The notes beneath the pieces are model-generated. The model did no database searches. It was not told the origin of the DNA and worked only from the letters and a program-made list of their open reading frames with translations. Below are positions 45,925 through 54,587 of a stretch of DNA of 64,000 bases, piece by piece. Position numbers and translations under genes: made by a program. The stretch lies in the NCBI RefSeq assembly GCF_003149455.1, contig NZ_QFFK01000003.1, forward strand, positions 434,001-498,000. Reading direction: 5' to 3'. Positions within the stretch are counted from its first letter, which is position 1. Each line of letters opens with the position of its first letter. The stretch is from Chitinophaga deserti. GTDB lineage: Bacteria; Bacteroidota; Bacteroidia; Chitinophagales; Chitinophagaceae.

Positions 45925-46878
45925 ATGAAAAAGATCATCATTTTATTGTTGCCCATGCTTGCATGCGGAACTGCTTTTGCCCAACTCTCTCCCGGAGAAT
46001 TTTCCGAAGTCCGGCTGAACAGCACCTACGTCAACACGATTAAACCCGGCTTCTGGTCGTCAAATTTCCGGTCCGGGCTTATCCATGAATCTACAGGTTC
46101 AATTAATTACGGCATTTATGGTGATTCACTCAGCGGGTTCAGATTTCGCTGGCTGGCTCATAACAATACTGCCATTAGTTACAATACCGATGAAAGATTG
46201 ATTATGCATCTGGATAATACCGGAGTACTGAATGTTAAGACAGGCATCGTATCACCTAATCCCATTTTTGGAAGTAACATTAATTCAAAATATAATAAAG
46301 TAGTGATCTTAGGCCCGAATCAGCCGGCAGGTGTTGACAGCAAACGTGATATTTCATTTGAGTTTCAGAATGCAGGTAAAACAATGATCCGTTCTTACCG
46401 GGGTGGTTCATGGGATACCTATATGCAATTCCTTACCAATCCGGCTTCCAACGCAGGCTATGTGGATCCTATCGTGCATATGCATATAAACCACGACGGG
46501 AAGGTCGGTATCGGTACCACCACTCCCCAAAGTCTCCTGGCCGTTAACGGCGATATCACCGCCAAAAAAGTAAAAGTTACCCAGACAGGCTGGCCCGATT
46601 ATGTGTTCGATCCTGCCTTTGACCTCCGGCCACTGCTCCAGGTTGAAGCACATATCCTCCGTGAGCGCAGACTGCCCGATGTGCCTTCTGCCACTGAAAT
46701 TGAAAAGAAAGGACTCGACATTGGAGAAATGCAAAAGATCCAGATGCAGAAAATCGAAGAAATAACGTTGTATCTTATCGAACTGAAAAAAGAAAATGAT
46801 AAGCTGAAGGATAAAGTAGCCGCGCTCGAAAAAGAGAGTCAGGCGCTAAAGGCTGCTGCATCCGGAAATAAACCTTAA
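45925..46878 (+). CDS. Secreted tail-fibre-like protein with C-terminal coiled coil
   Basis: A 317-residue protein with signal peptide (ending AFAQ), a beta-rich middle with GKVGIGTTTPQSLLAVNGDI, and the C-terminal block WPDYVFDPAFDLRPL...LPDVPSATEIEKKG...GEMQKIQMQKIEEITLYLIE, then a coiled coil (about residues 275-305). This C-terminal block is common in Bacteroidota surface and phage-tail-like proteins and resembles the S74-type chaperone region. Function unknown; trimeric surface fibre is the best guess. It starts immediately after the GH92 terminator, and the GH20 gene begins 6 nt after its stop codon, so it is expressed with GH20. Confidence 0.8.
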   Translation: MKKIIILLLPMLACGTAFAQLSPGEFSEVRLNSTYVNTIKPGFWSSNFRSGLIHESTGSINYGIYGDSLSGFRFRWLAHNNTAISYNTDERLIMHLDNTGVLNVKTGIVSPNPIFGSNINSKYNKVVILGPNQPAGVDSKRDISFEFQNAGKTMIRSYRGGSWDTYMQFLTNPASNAGYVDPIVHMHINHDGKVGIGTTTPQSLLAVNGDITAKKVKVTQTGWPDYVFDPAFDLRPLLQVEAHILRERRLPDVPSATEIEKKGLDIGEMQKIQMQKIEEITLYLIELKKENDKLKDKVAALEKESQALKAAASGNKP

Positions 46879-46884
46879 ACAGAC

Positions 46885-49182
46885 ATGACCATTAAATCGG
46901 TATTCCTTTCTCTATTCGCACTTGCGGGCCTCGCTGCCTGCAATACCCGCGGGCCGGAAGGCGCGGCGCCTAAAACGCCCGTACAGCTCATTCCCCTGCC
47001 CGCCAGGCTCACTGAAACGGCAGACTCCTTCCTGCTCGACAAGCAAACCGTACTCGTAGCAGCCACAGAGGCCGACCGGCAAACTGCCGGGCTATTCAAT
47101 GAGTGGTTCAGCTCCCTCAGCGGCTTTGAGTTACAGGTAAAAGATAGTGGCAGCATGAACGCCATCGTGTTCAGCACCCGCCCTGCCGGGGAAAAGGCCA
47201 TTGCAGAAGCGTACCAGCTTAAAGTCGGGAAAGATCTCATAACCATCGAGGGCGACGATGCAGCCGGTACTTTTTACGGCATGCAAACCCTCATCCAGCT
47301 GATGCCCGTACAATCAGCACCGGCCTACTGGCTGCCGGGAGTCAACATCTCCGACCAGCCGCGATTCGCATACAGAGGCCTCCACCTCGATGTATGCCGT
47401 CACTTCTTCCCCGTTTCTTTCGTTAAAAAGTACATCGACCTGCTGTCGATGCACAAAATGAATACCTTCCACTGGCACCTGACAGACGATCAGGGCTGGC
47501 GCATCGAAATCAAGCGCTACCCCAAACTCCAGGAGATCGCCAGCAGAAGGAAAGAAACCATGGAAGGCCGGTATGCCGACAACAAATTCGATGGTAAACC
47601 ATATGGTGGTTTTTATACGCAGGAAGATATCAAGGAAGTAGTGGCTTACGCGGCAGAGCGCCATGTTACCGTGATCCCTGAAATCGAAATGCCGGGCCAT
47701 GCCCTCGCAGCACTCGCAGCATATCCCAACCTGGGATGTACCGGCGGACCGTATGCGGTAGGCACCAAATGGGGCGTGCTCGACGATGTGTTCTGCGCAG
47801 GCAACGACTCCACTTTCCAGTTCCTGCAAAACGTTCTGGAAGAGGTCATGATCCTTTTCCCTTCCACTTACATCCACATCGGTGGCGATGAATGCCCCAA
47901 GGTGCGCTGGGATAAATGCCCCAAATGCCAGGCCCGTATGAAAGCGGAAGGCCTGAAAGACGGCCATGCCCTTCAGAGCTATTTCATCCGCCGGATGGAA
48001 AAGTGGCTGAATGAAAAAGGCCGTCAGATTATTGGCTGGGATGAGATCCTCGAAGGAGGCCTTGCCCCTAACGCTACCGTAATGAGCTGGCGGGGTATCG
48101 AAGGCGGCATAGCAGCGGCTAAGCAGCATCACGATGTAATCATGACACCCGGTGGCTTCGTGTACTTCGACCATTACCAGTCGCAGGGCAAGAACGAGCC
48201 CCTCGCCATCGGCGGCTTTACGCCGGTAAGCAAGGTATATGGATACGATCCGGTGCCTGAAGGGCTTACACCTAAAGAAGCATCTTACATTAAGGGAGCA
48301 CAGGCTAACCTGTGGACGGAATATATCGGCAGTCCGGAGCATGCGGAATACATGGTATATCCCCGTGCGGTAGCGCTGGCGGAAGTGCTGTGGTCGCCCA
48401 AAGAGAAGAAAGATTTCGACGGCTTCCTCGAAAGGCTGAAGCGCCACCTCCCCCGCCTCGAGAAGAAAGGCGTGAACTATGCCAAGCATGTATTTGAAGT
48501 GCGCCCCACCGTGGAGAGCAACGGCAAAAACGGCGTACAGGTACGCCTCGATGCAAAGCTGGATGGTGGTAAGGTTGTGTTTACCACAGACAGCTCGGCA
48601 CCCGATATGAACGCCACTGCCTATACCGGCCCCATCCCGGTAACCCAAACCGGTACCATCCGGGCTATTGTGTTGCAGGATAGCAAGCCTTATGGCAACG
48701 AATGGCAGCAGCGGTTCCTTTTCCATAAGGCGCTGGGAAGAACGCCGGAGCTGCCGCGTACACCGCACCAGAACTACAATCCGGGCGCATTCACCCTTGT
48801 AAACGGGATTGAAGGTGTGCCGGAGTTCAACGATAACCAGTGGACTGCCTGGAGCGGCGGTACGGCCGTAGCGGTAGTTGATCTGGGCGACAGCACTCAG
48901 ATTACGCAGGTGGGCCTCAACTACCTCGCCAACAGGGAACAATGGATTTATCCGCCCAAAGAGATGAAGGTGGAAGTTTCCGAAGACGGTAAGCATTTCA
49001 AAGAAGTGCTGCTGCGGAAAGAGCCGGGTGGCAATGGCATAGTACGCTGGCGTGTGGGCCTTACTGATGTGAAAGGGCGGTATGTGAAGTTCACCCTCCG
49101 TGCGCTGGACAGGATACCGGATGGTGCACCGGGCAAAGGAGAGCCTGCATGGCTCTTTATAGACGAGCTGATCGTGCAGTAA
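46885..49182 (+). CDS. Beta-N-acetylhexosaminidase, GH20 family
   Basis: Removes terminal beta-GlcNAc or beta-GalNAc. The 765-residue protein is a predicted lipoprotein (lipobox LAAC, Cys near residue 19). A GH20b N-terminal domain (about 30-150) is followed by the catalytic barrel (about 155-500) with HWHLTDDQGWRIEIKRYP, the catalytic Asp-Glu pair in HIGGDECPK, and GWDEILEGG. The C-terminal part has a chitobiase-like module (KVVFTTDSSAPDMNATAYTG) and an F5/8 type C-like domain. Substrate-assisted catalysis via the 2-acetamido group is the family mechanism. It ends in a strong terminator. Confidence 0.95.
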   Translation: MTIKSVFLSLFALAGLAACNTRGPEGAAPKTPVQLIPLPARLTETADSFLLDKQTVLVAATEADRQTAGLFNEWFSSLSGFELQVKDSGSMNAIVFSTRPAGEKAIAEAYQLKVGKDLITIEGDDAAGTFYGMQTLIQLMPVQSAPAYWLPGVNISDQPRFAYRGLHLDVCRHFFPVSFVKKYIDLLSMHKMNTFHWHLTDDQGWRIEIKRYPKLQEIASRRKETMEGRYADNKFDGKPYGGFYTQEDIKEVVAYAAERHVTVIPEIEMPGHALAALAAYPNLGCTGGPYAVGTKWGVLDDVFCAGNDSTFQFLQNVLEEVMILFPSTYIHIGGDECPKVRWDKCPKCQARMKAEGLKDGHALQSYFIRRMEKWLNEKGRQIIGWDEILEGGLAPNATVMSWRGIEGGIAAAKQHHDVIMTPGGFVYFDHYQSQGKNEPLAIGGFTPVSKVYGYDPVPEGLTPKEASYIKGAQANLWTEYIGSPEHAEYMVYPRAVALAEVLWSPKEKKDFDGFLERLKRHLPRLEKKGVNYAKHVFEVRPTVESNGKNGVQVRLDAKLDGGKVVFTTDSSAPDMNATAYTGPIPVTQTGTIRAIVLQDSKPYGNEWQQRFLFHKALGRTPELPRTPHQNYNPGAFTLVNGIEGVPEFNDNQWTAWSGGTAVAVVDLGDSTQITQVGLNYLANREQWIYPPKEMKVEVSEDGKHFKEVLLRKEPGGNGIVRWRVGLTDVKGRYVKFTLRALDRIPDGAPGKGEPAWLFIDELIVQ

Positions 49183-49184
49183 TG

Positions 49185-49217
49185 AAAAAGCCGGATCTTA
49201 CGATCCGGCTTTTTTTC
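49185..49217 (+). terminator. Terminator of the GH20 gene
   Basis: Perfect 13-bp stem starting at 49185 with a TTAC loop (49198-49201), followed by a T run. Confidence 0.9.
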
Positions 49218-49314
49218 TTTCAGACCACCGTTCAAGAGCGGCGGACTTGTTTCTTCATCTGTATGCTATTCGTGACTCAATTAATAAATATTCCCTATGA
49301 CGCTATGAAAATCT

Positions 49315-49725
49315 TTATCTGGTGACCCAAAGAGTCCATTTTGCATCGAATTTGTACCATTCCCCGCGGGGGCCCTGCCATTTCCATTCGGGCACTTCTT
49401 CAAAGTTTTTACCATCATCGTTGGTCCACCACAACTTCCCTTCCCCTATTTTCAGCCATTTATTCTGTTTATCGGCCCACATGCCTTCTGGTACTTCAGA
49501 CCAGTCGCGGCCATTGGGGCTCCACCAGAGGCGGGCATTTTTGTCCAGCTTATACCAGTAGCTTTTACCGTCTTTATACGCGGCCCAGGCGCCTGTTCTG
49601 GATTTAACCCATTTGGCTTCCCTTTCGGAGGTGATTACCGGCTGGCCAGATCTGTCATGTTGAGAAATACCCATTCCCAGCAGGAAGGTGGCACTGGCTG
49701 CCAAAAGGATCAGTTTGTTCATCAT
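49315..49725 (-). CDS. Small secreted Trp-rich repeat protein of unknown function
   Basis: A 136-residue protein with an N-terminal signal or anchor segment (MMNKLILLAASATFLLG) followed by an unusual tryptophan-rich region with about 16 Trp. Two and a half repeats of about 32-34 residues are visible: WYKLDKNARLWWSPNGRDW..EVPEGMW, then KWLKIGEGKLWWTNDDGKNF..EVPEWKW, then WYKFDAKWTLW. The plan is W-Y/L-K-x-(D/G)-x-LWW-(S/T)-N-(D/G)...EVPE. I recognise no family. It may be a glycan-binding or beta-propeller-like protein. It is isolated on the minus strand between the GH20 and nagB genes. Confidence 0.65.
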   Translation of the reverse strand: MMNKLILLAASATFLLGMGISQHDRSGQPVITSEREAKWVKSRTGAWAAYKDGKSYWYKLDKNARLWWSPNGRDWSEVPEGMWADKQNKWLKIGEGKLWWTNDDGKNFEEVPEWKWQGPRGEWYKFDAKWTLWVTR

Positions 49726-49948
49726 GTGGTTTTCGTTGTAAATGATTGGTTACTGACTGGTTATTGAGGTTACCCCGCCTGCCCCGGTGCCGCTCCGTAA
49801 GGGAGGTGGTCTGCCGGTTTGTTAACAGGAGGTTGATAGTAATTACGGAGCTGCCATGCATTTGGATTTAAGAAGGAGAAACGGGGCCGGAAATAGTTAA
49901 TCATAAATTTTCGAGAACATTCCCTGTATTTTATTTAATTTTCCGGCT

Positions 49949-49962
49949 CGTTTTTGAAAACG
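49949..49962. promoter_or_regulatory. Inverted repeat CGTTTT-TG-AAAACG upstream of nagB
   Basis: Perfect 6-bp inverted repeat with a 2-nt centre, 17 nt before the start codon. Candidate operator for a dimeric repressor; it differs from the CTAAAACGTTTTAG sites. Confidence 0.35.
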
Positions 49963-49979
49963 CATTAAAAAACAGAACA

Positions 49980-51905
49980 ATGACCATCAATCACCAGGAA
50001 ATTGAACTGATCGACAGTTTCGAACAGATTTCCGTGGACATCCACCCTGACGCGAAGGAAGGCTCCAAAGCCGTAGCCAGGGAGATCGCTGCTCTTATAC
50101 GTGAAAAGCAGGCTGCTAATGAACCTGCCGTATTAGGTCTTGCCACCGGATCCACTCCGAAGTACCTTTATGCAGAGCTGGTTCGCCTCCACAAAGAAGA
50201 AGGCCTCAGCTTTAAAAACGTGGTAACCTTTAACCTCGACGAGTACTACCCTATCGAACCGGATGCCCTGCAGAGCTACAACCGCTTTATGAAAGAGCAT
50301 TTGTTCAATCACATCGACATTCCCACCGAGAATTACAATATCCCCGACGGCACTGTTCCCAAAGAGCAGATCAAGCAGTACGCGGAAGCTTACGAGCGTA
50401 AGATCGAAACCGTTGGCGGTATCGACATCCAGATCCTGGGTATCGGTAACAACGGCCACATCGGCTTCAACGAACCCGGTTCCAATGTAAACTCCCACAC
50501 CCGCCTGGTAACGCTGGATAACAGCACCCGCCTCGCGAATGCCTACGAGTTCTCCAACATGAGCCAGGTACCCCGTTTAGCCATTACCGCCGGCATCGGC
50601 ACCATCATGAAGGCTAAAAAGGTGATCCTCCTCGCCTGGGGCCAGCACAAAGCCAAAATCGTACGCCGCTCCGTAGAAGGCAGCAGCACCGATCAGGTAC
50701 CTGCTTCCCTTCTGCAACAGCACCCCAACTGCAAATTCGTGATCGATGAGCAGGCTGCAGCGGAGCTTACCCGTAACAAGGAACCCTGGCTCACCGGCGA
50801 CTGTGAATGGACGCCCCTGCTCACCCGCAAGGCAGTAACAAGCCTCGCGCTGAAGCTGAACAAGCCCATCCTCATGCTCACCGATAAGGATTATAATAAC
50901 AACGGCCTGAACGATCTGATCGTACAGTACGGTTCCGCATATGAGCTGAATATCAAGGAATTCAACGCTATCCGCGATACCATTACCGGCTGGCCCGGCG
51001 GCAAACCCGGTGCACAGCTTCCTAACCATCCGGAACGCTCCACACCGGCAAAGAAACGCGCCCTCATCTTCAGCCCCCACCCCGATGATGATATCATCTC
51101 CATGGGCGGCACCTTCATCCGTCTGCACGAGCAGGGCCACGATGTGCATGTAGCTTACCAGACTTCCGGCAACATCGCGGTAACCGATGAGTTCGTTCTC
51201 CGCTTTATCGACTTCGCCGTAGGTTTCGAAGGCATGTTCGACATCGACCGCAGCAAAAGCTCCCAGATCCTGGAAGACGCGAAATCTTTCATCGCCAGCA
51301 AGAAGCCCAGCCAGAAAGACACCCCTGAGATCCGTGCCATCAAAGGCCTGATCCGCCGTGGTGAAGCGAAAGCTACCTGCCGCTACGTAGGCGTAGGCGA
51401 CGATCATGCGCACTTCCAGAACCTGCCCTTCTACGAAACAGGCCTCGTGGAAAAGAAACCCATGGGTCCTGAAGACGTGAAGCTGACCGTAGAACTCCTC
51501 CGCGAACTGAAGCCCCAGCAGATTTACTGCGCAGGCGACCTCGCAGACCCGCATGGCACCCACAAGGTTTGCCTCGACGTGATCTTCGCAGCACTCGAAA
51601 TCGTGAAGAATGACGATTGGGCGAAAGATTGCTGGGTTTGGCTGTACAAAGGCGCATGGCAGGAATGGGATATCCACGAGATCGAAATGGCCGTGCCCAT
51701 GAGCCCCGACCAGATCATGCAGAAACGCCTCGGTATCTTCATTCACCAGAGCCAGAAAGACGTGGTTCCCTTCCAGGGTGCCGACGCCCGCGAGTTCTGG
51801 CAGCGCGCTGAAGAGCGTAATGCCAACACTGCGGACATGTACGACAAACTGGGCCTGCAGAAGTACGCCGCCATGGAAGCTTTCGTGCGCTACCACTTCA
51901 TGTAA
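49980..51905 (+). CDS. nagB: Glucosamine-6-phosphate deaminase fused to a PIG-L-type deacetylase
   Basis: A 641-residue two-domain protein. Residues ~20-265 are NagB: GLATGSTPKYLYAEL, FNLDEYYPI, ILGIGNNGHIGFNEPG, which convert glucosamine-6-phosphate to fructose-6-phosphate and ammonia. Residues ~360-620 are a PIG-L/LmbE-type zinc deacetylase domain with FSPHPDDDIISMGGTF and the distal DPHGTHKVC histidines. Single-domain NagB is about 240-270 residues, so this is a true fusion, a form common in Bacteroidota. The second domain could supply the deacetylation step before NagB; no separate nagA is visible in this window. The end product feeds glycolysis, closing the hexosamine route of this region. 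Confidence 0.93.
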   Translation: MTINHQEIELIDSFEQISVDIHPDAKEGSKAVAREIAALIREKQAANEPAVLGLATGSTPKYLYAELVRLHKEEGLSFKNVVTFNLDEYYPIEPDALQSYNRFMKEHLFNHIDIPTENYNIPDGTVPKEQIKQYAEAYERKIETVGGIDIQILGIGNNGHIGFNEPGSNVNSHTRLVTLDNSTRLANAYEFSNMSQVPRLAITAGIGTIMKAKKVILLAWGQHKAKIVRRSVEGSSTDQVPASLLQQHPNCKFVIDEQAAAELTRNKEPWLTGDCEWTPLLTRKAVTSLALKLNKPILMLTDKDYNNNGLNDLIVQYGSAYELNIKEFNAIRDTITGWPGGKPGAQLPNHPERSTPAKKRALIFSPHPDDDIISMGGTFIRLHEQGHDVHVAYQTSGNIAVTDEFVLRFIDFAVGFEGMFDIDRSKSSQILEDAKSFIASKKPSQKDTPEIRAIKGLIRRGEAKATCRYVGVGDDHAHFQNLPFYETGLVEKKPMGPEDVKLTVELLRELKPQQIYCAGDLADPHGTHKVCLDVIFAALEIVKNDDWAKDCWVWLYKGAWQEWDIHEIEMAVPMSPDQIMQKRLGIFIHQSQKDVVPFQGADAREFWQRAEERNANTADMYDKLGLQKYAAMEAFVRYHFM

Positions 51906-51932
51906 AGTCAACTTTAGAGATATGTTTGAGAC

Positions 51933-51962
51933 GGTCCGGGTGCATAACCCGGACCTTTTTTG
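51933..51962 (+). terminator. Terminator of nagB
   Basis: Perfect 9-bp stem GGTCCGGGT/ACCCGGACC (51933-51941, 51947-51955) followed by seven T. Confidence 0.9.
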
Positions 51963-52014
51963 TTTTATGCACACCTGTGCATAATCCGGCCCGCGCCGCT
52001 TCGCGATGATTCAT

Positions 52015-52022
52015 TAACTTTG
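52015..52022 (+). promoter_or_regulatory. -7 box of the rmuC unit
   Basis: TAACTTTG, perfect TAnnTTTG, only 6 nt before the predicted ATG at 52029. If used, the transcript would be leaderless or nearly so. Confidence 0.5.
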
Positions 52023-52028
52023 AATGAT

Positions 52029-53402
52029 ATGACATTAACCCTCCTTTTCGTACTGATGGCAGGGCTGTTTGCCGGCGGCCTGGGCGGCTGGCTCCTCCTT
52101 CGCCGTTTTTATGTACCGAAGCACGAACTGGCCCAGCGGCTGAGCCGGGAACAGGTAGACGAAGGATATGTAACCCGCGAAATGTACGACAGCACCCTCT
52201 TTACACTACACCAGCGCGATCAGGACCTGAAAACAAAGGAAACCGAGATCCGCACACTCCTTGCCCGTGTGGCCGCCGCAGATAAAGAAAAAGAGCAGCT
52301 TTCGCAGATGGGAGAGCAATTGAAGCAGATACACGAAAGCAACCGCCAGGAGTTCTCCAACCTCGCTAACGACATCCTCCGCCAGAAAAGCCGCGATTTC
52401 CTCGAAACCAACAAGCTTTCCCTCGATCATTTACTGGCTCCCCTGCAGTCGGATATCGGGCAGTTCCGCAAAACCATTGAAGCCACGCGCAAGGAAGATA
52501 TCCAGGACCTCACCTCCCTGAAAAAAGAAATCGAATCCCTCCAGCAGCTCAATATCCGCCTCAGTGAAGATGCACAGCGCCTCGCCAGCGCCCTCAAATC
52601 CGATGTAAAAGTACAGGGCAACTGGGGGGAAGACCGCCTGCGGCTCATCCTCGAATCGGAAGGGCTGCAGAAATACATCGACTACACCAGCGAAGAAGTA
52701 CACCGCGACCGCGAGGAAGCCCGCAATTACCGGCCCGACTTCATCCTTAAACTGCCCGACGGCAAGCATCTCATTATCGACAGCAAGGTGAGCCTCAATT
52801 CCTATGTGGCTTATTTCAACACACAGGACCCCGAAGAAAAGAAGCTCCATATCAAACAACTCGTACGCAGCATCAACGAACATATCGACGAGCTCGGCGC
52901 CCGCAACTACCAGCGCCTCGGCACTCTCAAATCTCCCGACTTCGTATTCATGTTCATGCACTTTGAACCCGCCCTCACTTTGGCACTGAACGAAAGTCCG
53001 GAAATCTTCAACCGTGCCCTCAGCAAGAAAGTAGTACTGATCACCCCTTCCACCCTCGTAGCCACGTTCAAGATCGTGCGGCAGCTGTGGCAGCATGAAA
53101 ACAGGGCAAGGAATGTGGACGAGATTTTCCGCCAGTGCGGCCTCCTGTACGATAAGTTCATCCTTTTCCTCGAAGAAATGCAGGGCATGGGAGAGCATAT
53201 CAACAAAGCAGGCATGGCCTATACCGAAGCCATGAACCGCCTGAAAGAAGGTAAACGCAAGGGCGATACCATTATCGGTAAACTTGAACAGATCAGGGAT
53301 CTGGATGCTAAAACCACCAAATCCCTGCCCAGAGATATTGCAAATGACATGGACATCCGGTTCCCTGACGACGGACTCAAAGCCATCCCGGGGAATGGTT
53401 AA
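52029..53402 (+). CDS. rmuC: DNA recombination protein RmuC
   Basis: RmuC family proteins limit recombination at short inverted repeats and contain a nuclease-like fold. The 457-residue product has an N-terminal membrane segment (TLLFVLMAGLFAGGLGGWLL), a long coiled coil (about residues 50-190), and the RmuC domain with VQGNWGEDRLRLILESEGL, DFILKLPDGKHLIIDSKVSL and FMFMHFEPAL. I chose the ATG at 52029 because the membrane segment follows at once and a -7 box precedes it. It is the first of four closely spaced plus-strand genes (14, 7 and 3 nt apart). Confidence 0.95.
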   Translation: MTLTLLFVLMAGLFAGGLGGWLLLRRFYVPKHELAQRLSREQVDEGYVTREMYDSTLFTLHQRDQDLKTKETEIRTLLARVAAADKEKEQLSQMGEQLKQIHESNRQEFSNLANDILRQKSRDFLETNKLSLDHLLAPLQSDIGQFRKTIEATRKEDIQDLTSLKKEIESLQQLNIRLSEDAQRLASALKSDVKVQGNWGEDRLRLILESEGLQKYIDYTSEEVHRDREEARNYRPDFILKLPDGKHLIIDSKVSLNSYVAYFNTQDPEEKKLHIKQLVRSINEHIDELGARNYQRLGTLKSPDFVFMFMHFEPALTLALNESPEIFNRALSKKVVLITPSTLVATFKIVRQLWQHENRARNVDEIFRQCGLLYDKFILFLEEMQGMGEHINKAGMAYTEAMNRLKEGKRKGDTIIGKLEQIRDLDAKTTKSLPRDIANDMDIRFPDDGLKAIPGNG

Positions 53403-53416
53403 AACCCCGAAGAACA

Positions 53417-53899
53417 ATGATCAACGTGCAACCTTTCTCCCCTGAATATGCGGGGCAGATCTATGATTTCATCCTCCACATCCAGCAAAAGGAATTTGGA
53501 CTGCCCGTAACCCGAGAGCAGCAGCCCGACCTCGCCGATATCCCTGGTGTGTACCAGCAGGGTATCAGTAACTTCTGGATTGCGGAACATAACGGCCGGC
53601 TCATCGGCACCATTTCACTGATGGATCTTGGCGAAGGAAAAGGCGCCCTTCGTAAGATGTTCGTTCACCAGGACTACCGTGGCCGCGAACACGGTGTTGC
53701 CCTCCGGCTGCTGGAAGCCCTGAAGGAATGGGCACGAACACATGAATATTCCGACATCTACCTCGGCACCGCCGAAATACTCCACGCCGCCCACCGCTTC
53801 TATGAAAAGAACGGATTTGTGCAGGTGGAAAGAAACGTAATCCCCGACGGGCCTTACATCATGCCGGTAGACAAAAAATTCTATCATTATCAACTCTGA
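53417..53899 (+). CDS. GNAT family N-acetyltransferase
   Basis: A 160-residue GNAT protein with the acetyl-CoA binding region ALRKMFVHQDYRGREHGVAL and the C-terminal AAHRFYEKNGFVQVER. It is close in layout to small-molecule or amino-acid acetyltransferases; the substrate is not predictable. It lies 14 nt after rmuC and 7 nt before the amidotransferase gene, so co-expression is likely. No functional link between these neighbours is evident. Confidence 0.88.
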   Translation: MINVQPFSPEYAGQIYDFILHIQQKEFGLPVTREQQPDLADIPGVYQQGISNFWIAEHNGRLIGTISLMDLGEGKGALRKMFVHQDYRGREHGVALRLLEALKEWARTHEYSDIYLGTAEILHAAHRFYEKNGFVQVERNVIPDGPYIMPVDKKFYHYQL

Positions 53900-53906
53900 C
53901 ACAGCA

Positions 53907-54584
53907 ATGCGCATCCGTATTTTCCAGCACGCATTTTTTGAAGGGCCCGCCGCCATTGCGGAATGGGCGGAAGAGAGGGGCCATACCCTTGAATACACCC
54001 GTTTCTATGACAACGATCCCCTGCCCGCCGCGGCCGATGTGGATATGCTCGTAATCATGGGCGGACCGATGAGTGTGAATGAAACCGATAAATACCCCTG
54101 GCTCCGTAACGAGATCGCCTTTATCAACGACGCGGTAGAATCCGGTAAGCCCGTTCTCGGTGTATGCCTCGGCTCCCAATTACTGGCTGCCTCCCTCGGT
54201 GCCAAAGTATACCCGAACACCGAAAAAGAGATAGGCTGGTTCCCCGTTGCGTTTAAAGCCCCCTGGGCGCCCGATACGCTCACCGTTTGCCACTGGCATG
54301 GCGATACCTTCGACCTGCCCGAAGGGGCCGTACTTCTGGCGGAATCGCCCGTTACAAGGAACCAGGCTTTTCAGTTCGGAAACAACGCCGTAGGTCTGCA
54401 ATTCCATATGGAGATGACGCCGGCTTCGCTGGAAGGTATGATTGAAGCCTGCGGGCACGATCTGCAGGAAAGCAAATGGGTACAAAGTGTCGAAGTACTT
54501 CGCCAGGGCCTGCATCATACCAGGGCAGCCACGGCCCCCCTCTTCCGGCTGCTCGATTCACTGGAACAAAATGGCGTACATTAG
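53907..54584 (+). CDS. Class I glutamine amidotransferase (GMP-synthase-like)
   Basis: A stand-alone class I amidotransferase domain of 225 residues. The nucleophile elbow GVCLGSQLLAASLG (Cys near residue 87) and the His-Glu pair in LQFHMEMT near residue 168 are present, so the triad is complete. Proteins of this type hydrolyse glutamine or gamma-glutamyl compounds; the partner that would receive ammonia is unknown. It sits in a tight operon between a GNAT gene and ypdA. Confidence 0.88.
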   Translation: MRIRIFQHAFFEGPAAIAEWAEERGHTLEYTRFYDNDPLPAAADVDMLVIMGGPMSVNETDKYPWLRNEIAFINDAVESGKPVLGVCLGSQLLAASLGAKVYPNTEKEIGWFPVAFKAPWAPDTLTVCHWHGDTFDLPEGAVLLAESPVTRNQAFQFGNNAVGLQFHMEMTPASLEGMIEACGHDLQESKWVQSVEVLRQGLHHTRAATAPLFRLLDSLEQNGVH

Positions 54585-54587
54585 CAT

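Noticed and set aside
47314..48996. Minus-strand frame of 560 codons
   Set aside because: Antisense to the GH20 gene, whose catalytic Asp-Glu pair and domain order are clear.
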